The notes beneath the pieces are model-generated. The model did no database searches, was not told the DNA's origin, and saw only the letters and a program-made list of their open reading frames with translations. Shown here one piece after another: positions 8,548 to 17,545 of a stretch of 64,000 nucleotides of DNA. Source of the stretch: CAWATZ01 sp963784995 (GTDB lineage: Bacteria > Planctomycetota > Planctomycetia > Gemmatales > Gemmataceae). The translations under genes were made by a program, and so were the position numbers. Every line of letters starts with the position of its first letter. The stretch's first letter is position 1. The stretch covers positions 124,001-188,000 of the forward strand of contig CAWATZ010000006.1 in the NCBI GenBank assembly GCA_963784995.1, in the 5' to 3' direction.

Positions 8548-11046
8548 TCACTCCTCGATCCCCTCCGGGCACTCCGCCGCGATCGTGCGGTAAAGCTGGA
8601 TCGCCTTCTGGAAGGCTTGCCGCGCCGCTTCGCGCTCCCCGGCCGCGATCGCCTTGCTTCGGGCCCGCCACAGCTGCTCGATACATCCCGCGCACCACAA
8701 GGCACTGGACCGCGAGGCGCGAATCGGCTTGCCCAGAACCCGGACGGTGACCGGGTTGGTGTGCAGTTGCGGGAAGTGCCGCAGGGCGATCCAGCTGCTG
8801 CGCTCCACCAAGACGGTGAAGGTCACTTCGTGAATCCGATCGTCGGCAGGCACGTCCTCGGCAGCAGCCACCTTGCCGTTGACCACAACCTCGACCCGGC
8901 GCTTACGGTTTTGGATTTTGTCCGGTCGAGTCTCGTGCAGGTTGACCGTGTCGCCGATAAGACGTGTCCCCCCTTTGGGCATGACCCCGCCGTAAGGGAC
9001 TTCCAGGGGCGTCTCCGAGGCGAAGGCGACCCGGGCCGTCACCGTCACCCGGCCCGGCCTGTCCAGGGCCAACTCCTGACCAGCGGTCTTGCCGTTGACC
9101 GCGAAGGCCAGTGCGTGAGCGTAGCCATCGGAAACGTAGGACCGACCGCGGGCCAGCCCCTCGCACCAGGCGGCGAAATCGATCCTGTCCACCTTGCCCA
9201 GCTGAACGTAGACCCGGCCCTGGCCGACGCGCGTGCCGCTCATACAGGGAAAGTCGGTCTCGCCGCTGGCCTTCAGAGGGAAGCCGCTGTTCAGCACGTG
9301 ATACCAGCAATTCCACTCCGCGATGCGTGCCGTGTCCATGGCGCTGATGAAGTCACACAGGCCCTCCGTAACGGTCACGAAGATTTCCTGGGCGCCGACG
9401 CCGCCCATTTCCGGGATCGCCAGGTTGGGCAGCCGATCCGCCACGCGGTCCAGACTGGTCAGCAGCTCCGCCTCGGTCAGGAAGCCGTCCCTGTCGGTGT
9501 CGATGGCGGCGAAGCGCTCGGGGAGCAGGCCCTTCCCGGCTTCCTCCCGGCTCAGCCGGCCGTCCCGGTCCGAGTCCAGCTCGGCAAGCAGCCGGCGGGC
9601 CGCCTCGCGCGGCACGATCGCCAGGCCGCTGGCCGAGTGGGCATAGCCGGTGACCGCCCCTTGCTTTTTCGCCCAGCGCAGCACCGGCGTGGTCCAGGTG
9701 GGCCAGCCCCGGATGCCGTCCGAGCCGGGATACGACTGCTCCTGGAGGTTCAGCAGGCAGACGTGCCCCAGCGCCTGCGAGCCGAAGCCGCTGACCTCGA
9801 CGTCGTATTTGAGGACACACAACGGCTCGCTCCGCCTGTCAATGGTGGGCGAGAAGAACTGCCGCTGGAACTGGTAACAAGGCCCCCAGGTGAGGATGCA
9901 GCCGACGTTGAGCCCCTCGCCCTGGACCTGCAAGAACATGTCCCGGGCCAGCACGCCTTCGCTGGGAGAAGTGTAGTGAGCGCAGCCGGCCGCGTGGACG
10001 TGATGGTCGCCGGAATAGTAGCCGTGGTCGGCCGGGTTGATCCAGCGCTCCAGCCGCAGGGCGAGCGCCGCTTCGCCCCGGTCCGGGATGGCGACCTTGC
10101 GCTGCAGGGTGCGATACTCCGGACCGCGCGAATACGACAGCAGCAGCTCGCCCGGCGGCAGCAGGACGGTGTCGCCGTGGCGGCGGTAGATCTGCTGCTG
10201 AAAGAACAGGTCCGGAGCCAGCCGTTTGGCCTGCGGCGGATAGACCCGGCCGGTCCGGTCCTTGAAGATCAGCCGGCCCGTGGTGGGCCGGCCATCCGAA
10301 TCCCGGATCGAGAACTGGACCGGCACCGCCGGCCGGATGTCGAAGCGAACCCGCGTTTCGCCCCGGCCCCTGTCGTCCGGATTGACCGAGAAGCCGATGG
10401 TCGCTTGCCGCTCCCCGGCGACGCTGGCATGCACCAGGGCGATGGCGTATTCCACCTCCAGACCGCTGAGCGTGGCGGTCATCGGCTGGCTGGTACACGT
10501 TTCCAGCTGCAGGAAGCGATCCTTGTCCCCCTTGACGTTCTCGTTCTCCCGGAGATGCGTCTGTCCCTGCCGGGTCATGCTGAGAGGAGCCACGCCCGCA
10601 TAGACGGGGCCGGACTGCGGGCTGGAGATGCGCAGCGCCCGGGCGATCCCCGCCGGGTTAACGACCTTCAGCAGCACCGGGACGCAGCCGGCCTGCTGGA
10701 GTCGGGCCTGTGCCCCGGCCTTGCCGGGAGCGACCTTGACGGTCCCCTGGGCGTCCAGAGTGAGTATCAGGAAGACGTGGGGATCGAGGGTCTTCTGCAT
10801 CGAGCCGCTGTCACGCGCCTCCCCGGCCTTCTTGAGCGCGGCCCGGGTCTCGGCCGGCAGCGGGGCGCCCAGAAGATCCAGTGCCGTGACGAGCCGCTGC
10901 ACGTTGGCTGCCAGCGGCTGCCCCTCGACGGCCGGCGGAGCCGGCTCCGCGGCGCGAGCCAGGAGCGACACAAGGCACGTGAGGATGCCGGCCCAACCCA
11001 GCATCGCCCGGCCCGAGGCAAACCTGACCAGGGTTCCGGATCGCAT
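8548..11046 (-). CDS. Secreted CehA/McbA-type PHP metallohydrolase with EF-hands
   Basis: 832 residues with an N-terminal signal peptide (hydrophobic 17-32, ending ARAAE). The central PHP-type domain has GDHHVHAAGC at 346-355 (the HxH metal motif, H349/H351), as in CehA/McbA metallohydrolases. Two classical EF-hand loops, DSDRDGRLSREE (from 491) and DTDRDGFLTEAE (from 516), sit inside the catalytic domain. These should bind calcium and are an unusual insertion. The C-terminal part carries beta-rich segments and a short helical region. The reaction is probably phosphoester or amide hydrolysis outside the cytoplasm; the substrate cannot be read from sequence. The reading frame is intact. It lies head-to-tail upstream of nothing obviously related, 39 bp from the end of the MJ0042 gene on the same strand. 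Confidence 0.75.
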   Translation of the reverse strand: MRSGTLVRFASGRAMLGWAGILTCLVSLLARAAEPAPPAVEGQPLAANVQRLVTALDLLGAPLPAETRAALKKAGEARDSGSMQKTLDPHVFLILTLDAQGTVKVAPGKAGAQARLQQAGCVPVLLKVVNPAGIARALRISSPQSGPVYAGVAPLSMTRQGQTHLRENENVKGDKDRFLQLETCTSQPMTATLSGLEVEYAIALVHASVAGERQATIGFSVNPDDRGRGETRVRFDIRPAVPVQFSIRDSDGRPTTGRLIFKDRTGRVYPPQAKRLAPDLFFQQQIYRRHGDTVLLPPGELLLSYSRGPEYRTLQRKVAIPDRGEAALALRLERWINPADHGYYSGDHHVHAAGCAHYTSPSEGVLARDMFLQVQGEGLNVGCILTWGPCYQFQRQFFSPTIDRRSEPLCVLKYDVEVSGFGSQALGHVCLLNLQEQSYPGSDGIRGWPTWTTPVLRWAKKQGAVTGYAHSASGLAIVPREAARRLLAELDSDRDGRLSREEAGKGLLPERFAAIDTDRDGFLTEAELLTSLDRVADRLPNLAIPEMGGVGAQEIFVTVTEGLCDFISAMDTARIAEWNCWYHVLNSGFPLKASGETDFPCMSGTRVGQGRVYVQLGKVDRIDFAAWCEGLARGRSYVSDGYAHALAFAVNGKTAGQELALDRPGRVTVTARVAFASETPLEVPYGGVMPKGGTRLIGDTVNLHETRPDKIQNRKRRVEVVVNGKVAAAEDVPADDRIHEVTFTVLVERSSWIALRHFPQLHTNPVTVRVLGKPIRASRSSALWCAGCIEQLWRARSKAIAAGEREAARQAFQKAIQLYRTIAAECPEGIEE

Positions 11047-11085
11047 GATCGTCCTCAGGGCTGGCAGCGAACACCAAACCTGGGT

Positions 11086-13147
11086 TCAGCGCGGCATGCC
11101 GCCGCGGGCCCGAATGCCCTGGATCGCTTGCATGGCCGCATTCCGGATCCCCAGGGTGCCTTTCTTGTCCTGGTTGGCGACCCCGCTCAGGACGGCGACG
11201 CTTTGCGCGGTCCCGATGTCCTTGAGGATGTTGCAGGCGTCAATCCATAGCGGCCTGTTCTGCGGCGTGAACAGCTGCGCGACCACCGGCTCGGCCACCG
11301 GGCCCATCTCCTTGAGCAGCCTGATCGCGTGGGGCTTGTCGTTCGGGTCCACCATCCGATTGACCAGTGCCACCGCCGCCTTGGGGTCCTTGAATTTGGC
11401 CAGAGCGGTCATCGCTTCCTGGCGCTTGGGGTTCTGTGGGGCCAGCACCTGCTGAATCAGGGCCTGGAGGTCCTGACCGCCGGGTTGTCCGAGATTGCCG
11501 CCCATCGGGTTGCCGCCCGCCGGGTTGCCGGCCACCTGGGTGCCCCACTCCTGGAGGAGCTTCATGGCTCGCTTGTCGGCGCCATGCTGCTTGTTGGCGA
11601 CGTAGGGCATGACGGCGTTGGCGGCCGTCTCTTTCCCCATTTGCCGCAGCGTTTCCTCGGCCTTGCCGGCTTCAAAGAAGTTCGTCAACTGCCTGGCGAC
11701 GATCTCGGCGCCGCGGGTCTTTCAAACGGACCAGGGCCTGGCGCAGGAAGGCGTTGGCTTCCCCGTCGGGCAAGCCGCCCTCCTTGTTCAGCACTTCCCC
11801 CATGACCGGGATGGCGTCCGCCGTCGCCCAGTTCTTCATTCCCTTGGCGGCCGCACGCCGCGTCGAGTCGTTGCGGAGCAACCCCTCGAGGGCCTTGGAG
11901 ATCGCCGCTTGCTGGTCGGCCACCGCCTCCGTCTGGCCCAGCCACTCACAGACGGCGTTGCGGACCTCGTTCTCGGGGCTGTTCAGGTCCATCAGGGCCT
12001 GGGCCGCGATCTCGCCGTTGGTCGCGTTGAATTTCTTCAGTGCGGTCTGGATCTGCTTGCGGGCCTCGTTTTTCTTGGTGAAGGCCAGACCCACCAGCTT
12101 GGGCTTGGCCTTGTCGCCGAACTTGTCCAGCGCCTCCTGCGCCGCCTGACCGTGAAAGAAATTGCCCAGCTGACTCACGATCACTTCCAGGCCGCGCTCG
12201 TCCTGCAGTTTGCCCAGCGTTCGCATGATCTCCTTGCGGCGGTCGTCGAGTTCATTGGTCTTCTCGAAGATGGTGATCAGCGTGGGGACCTGCTCCGCCG
12301 TGGCCCAGCGGATCAGGGCGTTCTCCCCGCCCCACACCCCGTTGACTCCCTGCAGGTTGGCCAGTTCCCGGGCCACGTCCGCCTGCTCGGGGCCGTTCGG
12401 CTCGGTCTTGGTCAGGTAGCGGATCGCTCGGTTCTTGTCGTCCAGGTTGGCACCCCTGAGCAGCTTCAGCGCCTCGCCGACCGAAGTGGGCTCCGGCTTG
12501 GGTGCGAAAGGATTGTCGCCCCCGAAGACCTTGTTCGGGTCCGGGAAGTCGCCGGGGCGCGGCATGTTCTTCGGGTCGGGGAAGTTGATGTTGATCTGGG
12601 GGTTGTCCTTCCTCGCTTGGGCGATATCCTTGTTGGCCTGTTTGAATGCCTTGGCCAGCTCGGCCTCAAAATCGCCTTTCTCCCGGCGAATCTTGGCGAT
12701 TTCCGGATCTTCCCCCTCCATCGTACACAGGATGACCACGACTCCGACGACGAGCAGCAGCACCAGGCCGCCGACGCCGAGGCCGATGATCAGGCCGACC
12801 GGGGCGCCGCCCTTCTTCTTGCCGGCGGGTTTCGACTTGCGGCCCTTGCGATCATCGTCGTCGTCATCGTCATCCTTGCGGCGCTTGCGCGGCCGGTCCT
12901 CGTCCTCGTCATCCACCGCGCTCTTGCGCCGGCTGGATTCGCCCTTCTCCGCCTTGATGGCCGATTTGCCGGCCCGGCTGTGGCCGTTGCTCTCGGCCTT
13001 GCCGGCCTTGCGGGCCACCGGCTCGTCCTCCGTCTCCTCGGCGGTGAAGGCTTCGTCGCAACTCTTGCAGCGCAGCTTCTTGCCGATCGACGTCTCGGCC
13101 ACGTTGAAGTCGGCTTGACAATGCGGACAGACAATGCGAATCGCCAT
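11086..13147 (-). CDS. MJ0042 zinc-finger, single-pass membrane protein with HEAT repeats (one frame break)
   Basis: The chosen ATG at 13147 starts directly with the zinc finger (MAIRIVCPHCQADFN), with cysteines at 7, 10, 27 and 30; the longer frame start at 13207 adds 20 unlikely residues. A charged linker follows with a run of eight Asp (about 93-100), then one transmembrane helix at about 115-141. The extracytoplasmic part is made of alpha-helical HEAT-like repeats (for example EVIVSQLGNFFHGQAAQEAL). A frame break near 11700 separates the last ~200 residues (…NAVMPYVANKQHGADKRAM…), which continue the same repeat pattern. Proteins of this design are common in planctomycetes and have no assigned activity; a scaffold or sensor role is inference. 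Confidence 0.75.
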
Positions 13148-13332
13148 GAGCATAACTCCCTGTCGCGGGGCACTGCGGGCTATTGTTCGGTGGGTTGTGG
13201 GCAGCATCGCCCCTGGATGAATCCGAATCCCCTCGGCGAATCAATCAGCTCCACGAATTCATAGACGTAGTCTACTGGTCTCGCGGACCGCCTGACAATG
13301 GAATTTCCACTATTTTCCGTGGAAAGCCCAGC

Positions 13333-15810
13333 TCAACGCCGGAACACGCCCAGCAGGTTGGAAAACTCATCGGTCCACGTGCCGATCTCCGGTCGGGGCC
13401 GCAGAGTCCGCCACCGCGAATCCCGCGCCAGGTCCAGGCCGGCCGAGGGGCGGGCCAGGACCACGAAAGTCGAGCGGGTCTTGCCGCGTTTGTCCTCCCC
13501 CTCGACGTCCGTGTCATACTGGACCCAGCCGGTCAACCCGGCCTGCTCGGCCTGGTTGGCCAGCACCGGTTCGAGATCCAGATAGCGGTTAGAGACGTTA
13601 TACACCAACCAGCCCCCCGGCTTCAACTTTTCCAGGTACAGTTTCAGAGCGTCGAAGGTGATCAGATGGATCGGCACCGAATCGGAGCTGAAAGCGTCCA
13701 GGAACAGCAGATCGAACGAGTGATCCGGGGCTTCCTGAATCTGTAATCGAGCATCACCCAGGACCAGGTGCAAGTCCACGCCGCGGGCCCGGCAATCGGC
13801 CAGGTAGGTGAAGAAACGCGGGTTGTCGGCCAGCCGGACCACGGCCGGATCGATCTCCCAGAAGGTCCACGCCTGGCCGGCCCTGGCATAACTGGCCATC
13901 GAGCCGATGCCCAGGCCGGCGACGCCGACCGTTCGCGGCGGGCTCACCTGGTTGCGCAGGGCAAAGAGCTGGCCGACCGGCCCGGTGCGATGGAAGTAGG
14001 TCAGCGGCTCGTCGCGGCGGGCGGGGTCGAGGCTCTGCCAGCCGTGCAGGGTGGTGCCGTGCAGCAGCCAGCGATACTCCCCGGTCGAATCCTGCTGCAC
14101 GCACAGCTGGCCGTAGAAGCTGCGTTCGCGCCGCTCGACGTGGTCGCGCAGGTCGGCGGCGATCCCCGCGGCCAGCAGGACCGCACCGACCGCCAGGCCA
14201 AAGCGAACCGGCCGGCCGATCAGGGCAAAGCAAATGCCCACCGGCAAACCCACCGCCCACAGCCAGAGGACCCAGGCCAGCAAGTCCTCGTTTTCCCGAC
14301 CGAGAACGTCCATTTCCAGCTGATTGACGCGCAGGGCCCAGGCGATGATCCCGGTCAGCAAGCCCAGGGAAACCGGCGCCAGGAAGTCCGCGAGAGCAGG
14401 ACGGGCTTCCCAGCCCGTCTCAAGGCCGTGGACACCTCGCCACTGGGAAGCCCGTCCTGCTCTCGCGGACTTCCCCGGGCAAACCAGGCAGGCGACCGTC
14501 AGGCCCAGCGGATATTCCAGTGTCCGGGTGAACACCAGCGGCGCCAGCAGGACCACCAGCAGTCCGCCCACGACGCCACCCGCCGACATCCACAGGAAAT
14601 ACGCGGTCAGGTGGCGTGGGCCTGGCCGCTGCCGGGCCAGCTCGCCGTGGCAGACCAGGGCGATCAGGAAGAAGACGGCCAGGTGCAGTTCGATCTCGAC
14701 GAGCAACGGGGCGCGCAGCCGGAGGACCATGAGGTAAACCAGGACCAGGACCAGGAGCGGCATCAGTCGGACCGCCCAGAAATGCAGCGAGGCGGCGAAG
14801 CGCACGTAGACCAGGATGAAACTGAGCAGGTACAACCCCAGGGGCAACACCCAGAGCAAGGGAATCGCAGCCACGTCTGTCGTGATGTGGGCCGTCACCG
14901 CAGGGAGCAGGGCGGCTGGAACCAGGCTGAGGAGCAGCCAGGAACGAATCGTGGACCAGGGGAAACGGGCGGGGGGAGGTGCCGAAGGAGCTGGCCGAGC
15001 CCCAGGGCGATGCCCGCAACACCCAGGGCGATGCCCTGGGCTATCCTGTTGCGCCGCTTCGGGGCGAAGACCGGCCTCTCTTTGCCCCGAAGGGGCGCAA
15101 CAGGATAGCCCAGGGCATCGCCCTGGGTGACCTTGGGGCTCTTGGGTCTCTGTTCTTCTTGGTCCCTTCCCCCGGATTCCGACCGCCCAGCAGGCCCCAA
15201 CCAGGAGCAGCAGCACGCCGTAACCCAAGGCCCAGAGCAGCGCTTGCTCGCTCCGGGTCAGGTTGGGTTCCAGCAGCAGCGGATAGGCGAGCAGGGCCAG
15301 CAAGCTGCCGGCGTTGCTGGCGGAATAGAGGAAATACGGATCGCCGGAGTCGGGATGGCCCGTGCTGGCAAACCAGCGCTGCAGCAGCGGCGCGGTGGTG
15401 CTGACCACCGTGAACGGGAGCAGGACCGTGACGGCCAGCAGGGCCAGCAGCCAGGGCAGCGGGGAGGTGTCGCACGGCGGCAGCCAACCCGCCGGCAGGG
15501 CGATGGGCAGGACCAGCAGCGGCAGTGGCAGCAGCACCAGATGCAAAAGCGCTTGCCGGCGCACTCCGAGCCAGGAAGTGCTGGCGTGAGCGTAGGCATA
15601 CCCGGCCAGCAGTGCGGCCTGGTAGAATACCATGCAGGTGTTCCAGACGGCCGGCGATCCCCCCAGCAGCGGCAGCACCAGCCGGGCGAACAGCGGCTGG
15701 AGTGTGAAGAGCAGCGTGCTGCTGACAAAGAGCGTCATCGCGTACAGAACCGGAACCAGGACGTAGCCGGGGCCAGGACGCGACGGGTTCCGGGAGAGTG
15801 CGGTTTGCAT
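13333..15810 (-). CDS. Fused multi-pass membrane / spermidine-synthase-like protein carrying two in-frame palindromes
   Basis: The start at 15810 (MQTALSRN) is preferred over the longer frame. The N-terminal ~550 residues form many hydrophobic helices. The C-terminal domain is a Rossmann methyltransferase/aminopropyltransferase-like fold with VAGLGIGSMASYARAG, FWEIDPAVV and LFLDAFSSDSVPIHLI, as in fused MFS/spermidine synthase proteins. Whether it makes polyamines is unproven. Two long palindromes (14382-14474 and 15021-15128) are translated in frame between membrane helices as low-complexity, Pro/Gly/Arg-rich inserts (for example ARAGRASQWRG and GHPGRCPGLS). Neither breaks the frame, and P4 is 93 bp, exactly 31 codons. 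The rest of the gene is intact. Confidence 0.75.
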   Translation of the reverse strand: MQTALSRNPSRPGPGYVLVPVLYAMTLFVSSTLLFTLQPLFARLVLPLLGGSPAVWNTCMVFYQAALLAGYAYAHASTSWLGVRRQALLHLVLLPLPLLVLPIALPAGWLPPCDTSPLPWLLALLAVTVLLPFTVVSTTAPLLQRWFASTGHPDSGDPYFLYSASNAGSLLALLAYPLLLEPNLTRSEQALLWALGYGVLLLLVGACWAVGIRGKGPRRTETQEPQGHPGRCPGLSCCAPSGQREAGLRPEAAQQDSPGHRPGCCGHRPGARPAPSAPPPARFPWSTIRSWLLLSLVPAALLPAVTAHITTDVAAIPLLWVLPLGLYLLSFILVYVRFAASLHFWAVRLMPLLVLVLVYLMVLRLRAPLLVEIELHLAVFFLIALVCHGELARQRPGPRHLTAYFLWMSAGGVVGGLLVVLLAPLVFTRTLEYPLGLTVACLVCPGKSARAGRASQWRGVHGLETGWEARPALADFLAPVSLGLLTGIIAWALRVNQLEMDVLGRENEDLLAWVLWLWAVGLPVGICFALIGRPVRFGLAVGAVLLAAGIAADLRDHVERRERSFYGQLCVQQDSTGEYRWLLHGTTLHGWQSLDPARRDEPLTYFHRTGPVGQLFALRNQVSPPRTVGVAGLGIGSMASYARAGQAWTFWEIDPAVVRLADNPRFFTYLADCRARGVDLHLVLGDARLQIQEAPDHSFDLLFLDAFSSDSVPIHLITFDALKLYLEKLKPGGWLVYNVSNRYLDLEPVLANQAEQAGLTGWVQYDTDVEGEDKRGKTRSTFVVLARPSAGLDLARDSRWRTLRPRPEIGTWTDEFSNLLGVFRR
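14382..14474. repeat. Perfect palindrome P4 (32-bp arms) inside a coding sequence
   Basis: The arms 14382-14413 and 14443-14474 are exact reverse complements (the left begins GGAAGTCCGCGAGAGCAGGA) with a 29-nt loop. The total is 93 bp, a multiple of three, and it is open on the coding strand of the spermidine-synthase-like gene. Confidence 0.95.
15021..15128. repeat. Palindrome P5 (about 47-bp arms) inside a coding sequence
   Basis: The left arm begins ACCCAGGGCGATGCCCTGGG and is mirrored, with a few mismatches, by the right arm ending GCATCGCCCTGGGT. A short direct duplicate of its edge, CCCAGGGCGATGCCC, lies just upstream at 15001. It is read through in frame by the same gene as P4. Confidence 0.9.
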
Positions 15811-15901
15811 GATTGGCCTCGGGGCCGGTTTCTTCGCGTTGTGGAACAACCTCGACAATCATAGCTGCGCCCGCGCTCCGGCGCACCTGGGAGAATCCCC
15901 C

Positions 15902-17440
15902 ATGCGATCCTTCGCCTGGCTCGTGTTGCCGCTGCTCGCCTGGCCGCTCTGCTCGGTCCCGACACAGGACCAGGCGCGCCGGCCGGTCGATCATCAGGCC
16001 ATCGACGCGCTGGTGCGCAAGGCGCAGCAGGAGTGGCAGGTCCCCGGCGTCGCCGTGGGCATTGTCCGCAAGGGCGAGGTCGTTTATCTCAAGGGCCACG
16101 GACTGCGCTCGCTGGCCACGCGGGAACCGGTCACGCCCGATACGCTCTTTCCGATCGCCTCCTGCACCAAGGCCTTCACCACCACCCTGCTGGCCCAGCT
16201 GGTCGGCGAGGGCAAACTCTCCTGGGACGATCCGCCGCGCAAATACGTCCCCGCATTCCGGCTGAGCGATCCGCTGGCGGATCGGGCAGTCACCTTGCGG
16301 GACCTGCTGTGTCATCGGACCGGCCTGGCCGGCCACGATTGGTTGTGGCACCACGCCCCGTGGTCGCTCCAGGAGAGCATCCGCCGGGCCGGTCTCCTGC
16401 CGCTGGACCGGCCGCTGCGCTCGGCCTTCCAGTACCAGAGCACCATGTTCACCGTGGCCGGCTTCGCGGCCGCGAAAGTCGGCGGAGCAGAGTGGGACGA
16501 GCTGGTCCGCCGGCGACTGCTGCAGCCGCTGGGCATGAAGGATACGGTCTGCACTTCCCGCGAGGCCCGGCGAGCGGCGCGGCGTGAGCCCGCCGGTGGC
16601 GAACTGGCGGCCGGCCATCACTATAACGAGCAGGGTGTGGTCGAGGGGATGGACGGCTTTTTCATGGAAAACCCCGACCCGGCCGGCTCGATCCACTCCT
16701 CGGCCCGCGACCTGTGCCGCTGGCTGCAGTTTCACCTGGACGAGGGCAAGGTTGCGGGCCGGTCTCTTGTCGCCGCCCGTGCCCTGGCCGAGACGCACAC
16801 CCCGCAAATGGTCATTCCCCTGACCGGGCTGACCCGCCGGATCCACTCCGAGACGGTGCAGATGAGCTACGGCATGGGCTGGGTGATCCACGATTACCGC
16901 GGCAAGCTGCTCTGGTCGCACGCCGGGGCCATCGACGGCTACCGGGCTCACCTCACCCTGGTCCCGAGTGAGGGCCTCGGTCTGGTGCTGCTCAACAACT
17001 TGCATCAGACGCAGATGAACCAGGCCCTGTGCAATGGCTTGCTCGACCTGCTGCTGGACCTGCAGGGGGAGAAGAAGGACTGGAACGCTTACCTGTTCGA
17101 GCTGCGCCGGGCCGAAAGTATCCGGATTGCCGAGGAGGCCCGGCAGCGTGAGAGGCAGCGGCAGCTGGACTCGCAACCGTCCCGACCGCTGGCCGACTAT
17201 GCGGGCGAGTACGAACATCCCGCGTTCGGGAGCGTGACCATCGCGCTGGAAGGAGGAACGCTGATCTGGTCGTGGCGGCGGACGCGCTCGGTGCTGGAAC
17301 ACTGGCACTTCAATACGTTTGTTCCGCACCATCCGCTGCTGGACGGGCTGCAAGTCCAGTTTCAGCTGGACCGTGCCGGGCGAGTGGCCGGTCTGCGGCT
17401 GGAAGGGCCGGAACACCTGGAGCTGACGAGAAGGCGGTGA
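15902..17440 (+). CDS. Secreted class C beta-lactamase-like serine hydrolase
   Basis: 512 residues. The ATG at 15902 gives a clean signal peptide (MRSFAWLVLPLLAWPLC); the longer frame start is not needed. The catalytic SxxK motif is SCTK at residues 87-90, the YxS-type motif is in FQYQST, and the third motif is HAG in LLWSHAGAIDGY. The C-terminal ~90 residues form a separate beta-rich domain of the DUF3471 type often attached to these hydrolases. Such proteins act as periplasmic or extracellular D,D-peptidases, esterases or amidases; sequence alone does not choose between them. It is divergent from the spermidine-synthase-like gene with 91 bp between starts, so the promoters must overlap. Confidence 0.85.
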   Translation: MRSFAWLVLPLLAWPLCSVPTQDQARRPVDHQAIDALVRKAQQEWQVPGVAVGIVRKGEVVYLKGHGLRSLATREPVTPDTLFPIASCTKAFTTTLLAQLVGEGKLSWDDPPRKYVPAFRLSDPLADRAVTLRDLLCHRTGLAGHDWLWHHAPWSLQESIRRAGLLPLDRPLRSAFQYQSTMFTVAGFAAAKVGGAEWDELVRRRLLQPLGMKDTVCTSREARRAARREPAGGELAAGHHYNEQGVVEGMDGFFMENPDPAGSIHSSARDLCRWLQFHLDEGKVAGRSLVAARALAETHTPQMVIPLTGLTRRIHSETVQMSYGMGWVIHDYRGKLLWSHAGAIDGYRAHLTLVPSEGLGLVLLNNLHQTQMNQALCNGLLDLLLDLQGEKKDWNAYLFELRRAESIRIAEEARQRERQRQLDSQPSRPLADYAGEYEHPAFGSVTIALEGGTLIWSWRRTRSVLEHWHFNTFVPHHPLLDGLQVQFQLDRAGRVAGLRLEGPEHLELTRRR

Positions 17441-17545
17441 CCATCCCATTCCCCGGGAGTTCGTGAGCTAAGATTATTTCAGGCCGGACAAGAAACAGGC
17501 CAGAGAAGAAACCGCTTCGAGATCTCGGGGGAGGGGAAGGCCACG

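Noticed and set aside
8317..11250. A 977-codon open frame on the plus strand
   Set aside because: It lies opposite the PHP/EF-hand hydrolase. Its composition (Arg/Gln/Gly/His-rich, no domains) is that of an antisense shadow in GC-rich DNA.
11609..13264. A 551-codon open frame on the plus strand
   Set aside because: It is antisense to the zinc-finger/HEAT gene, and the Asp run of that gene explains its odd composition.
15041..17449. An 802-codon open frame on the minus strand spanning two genes
   Set aside because: It covers the antisense of the serine hydrolase and an off-frame part of the membrane protein.
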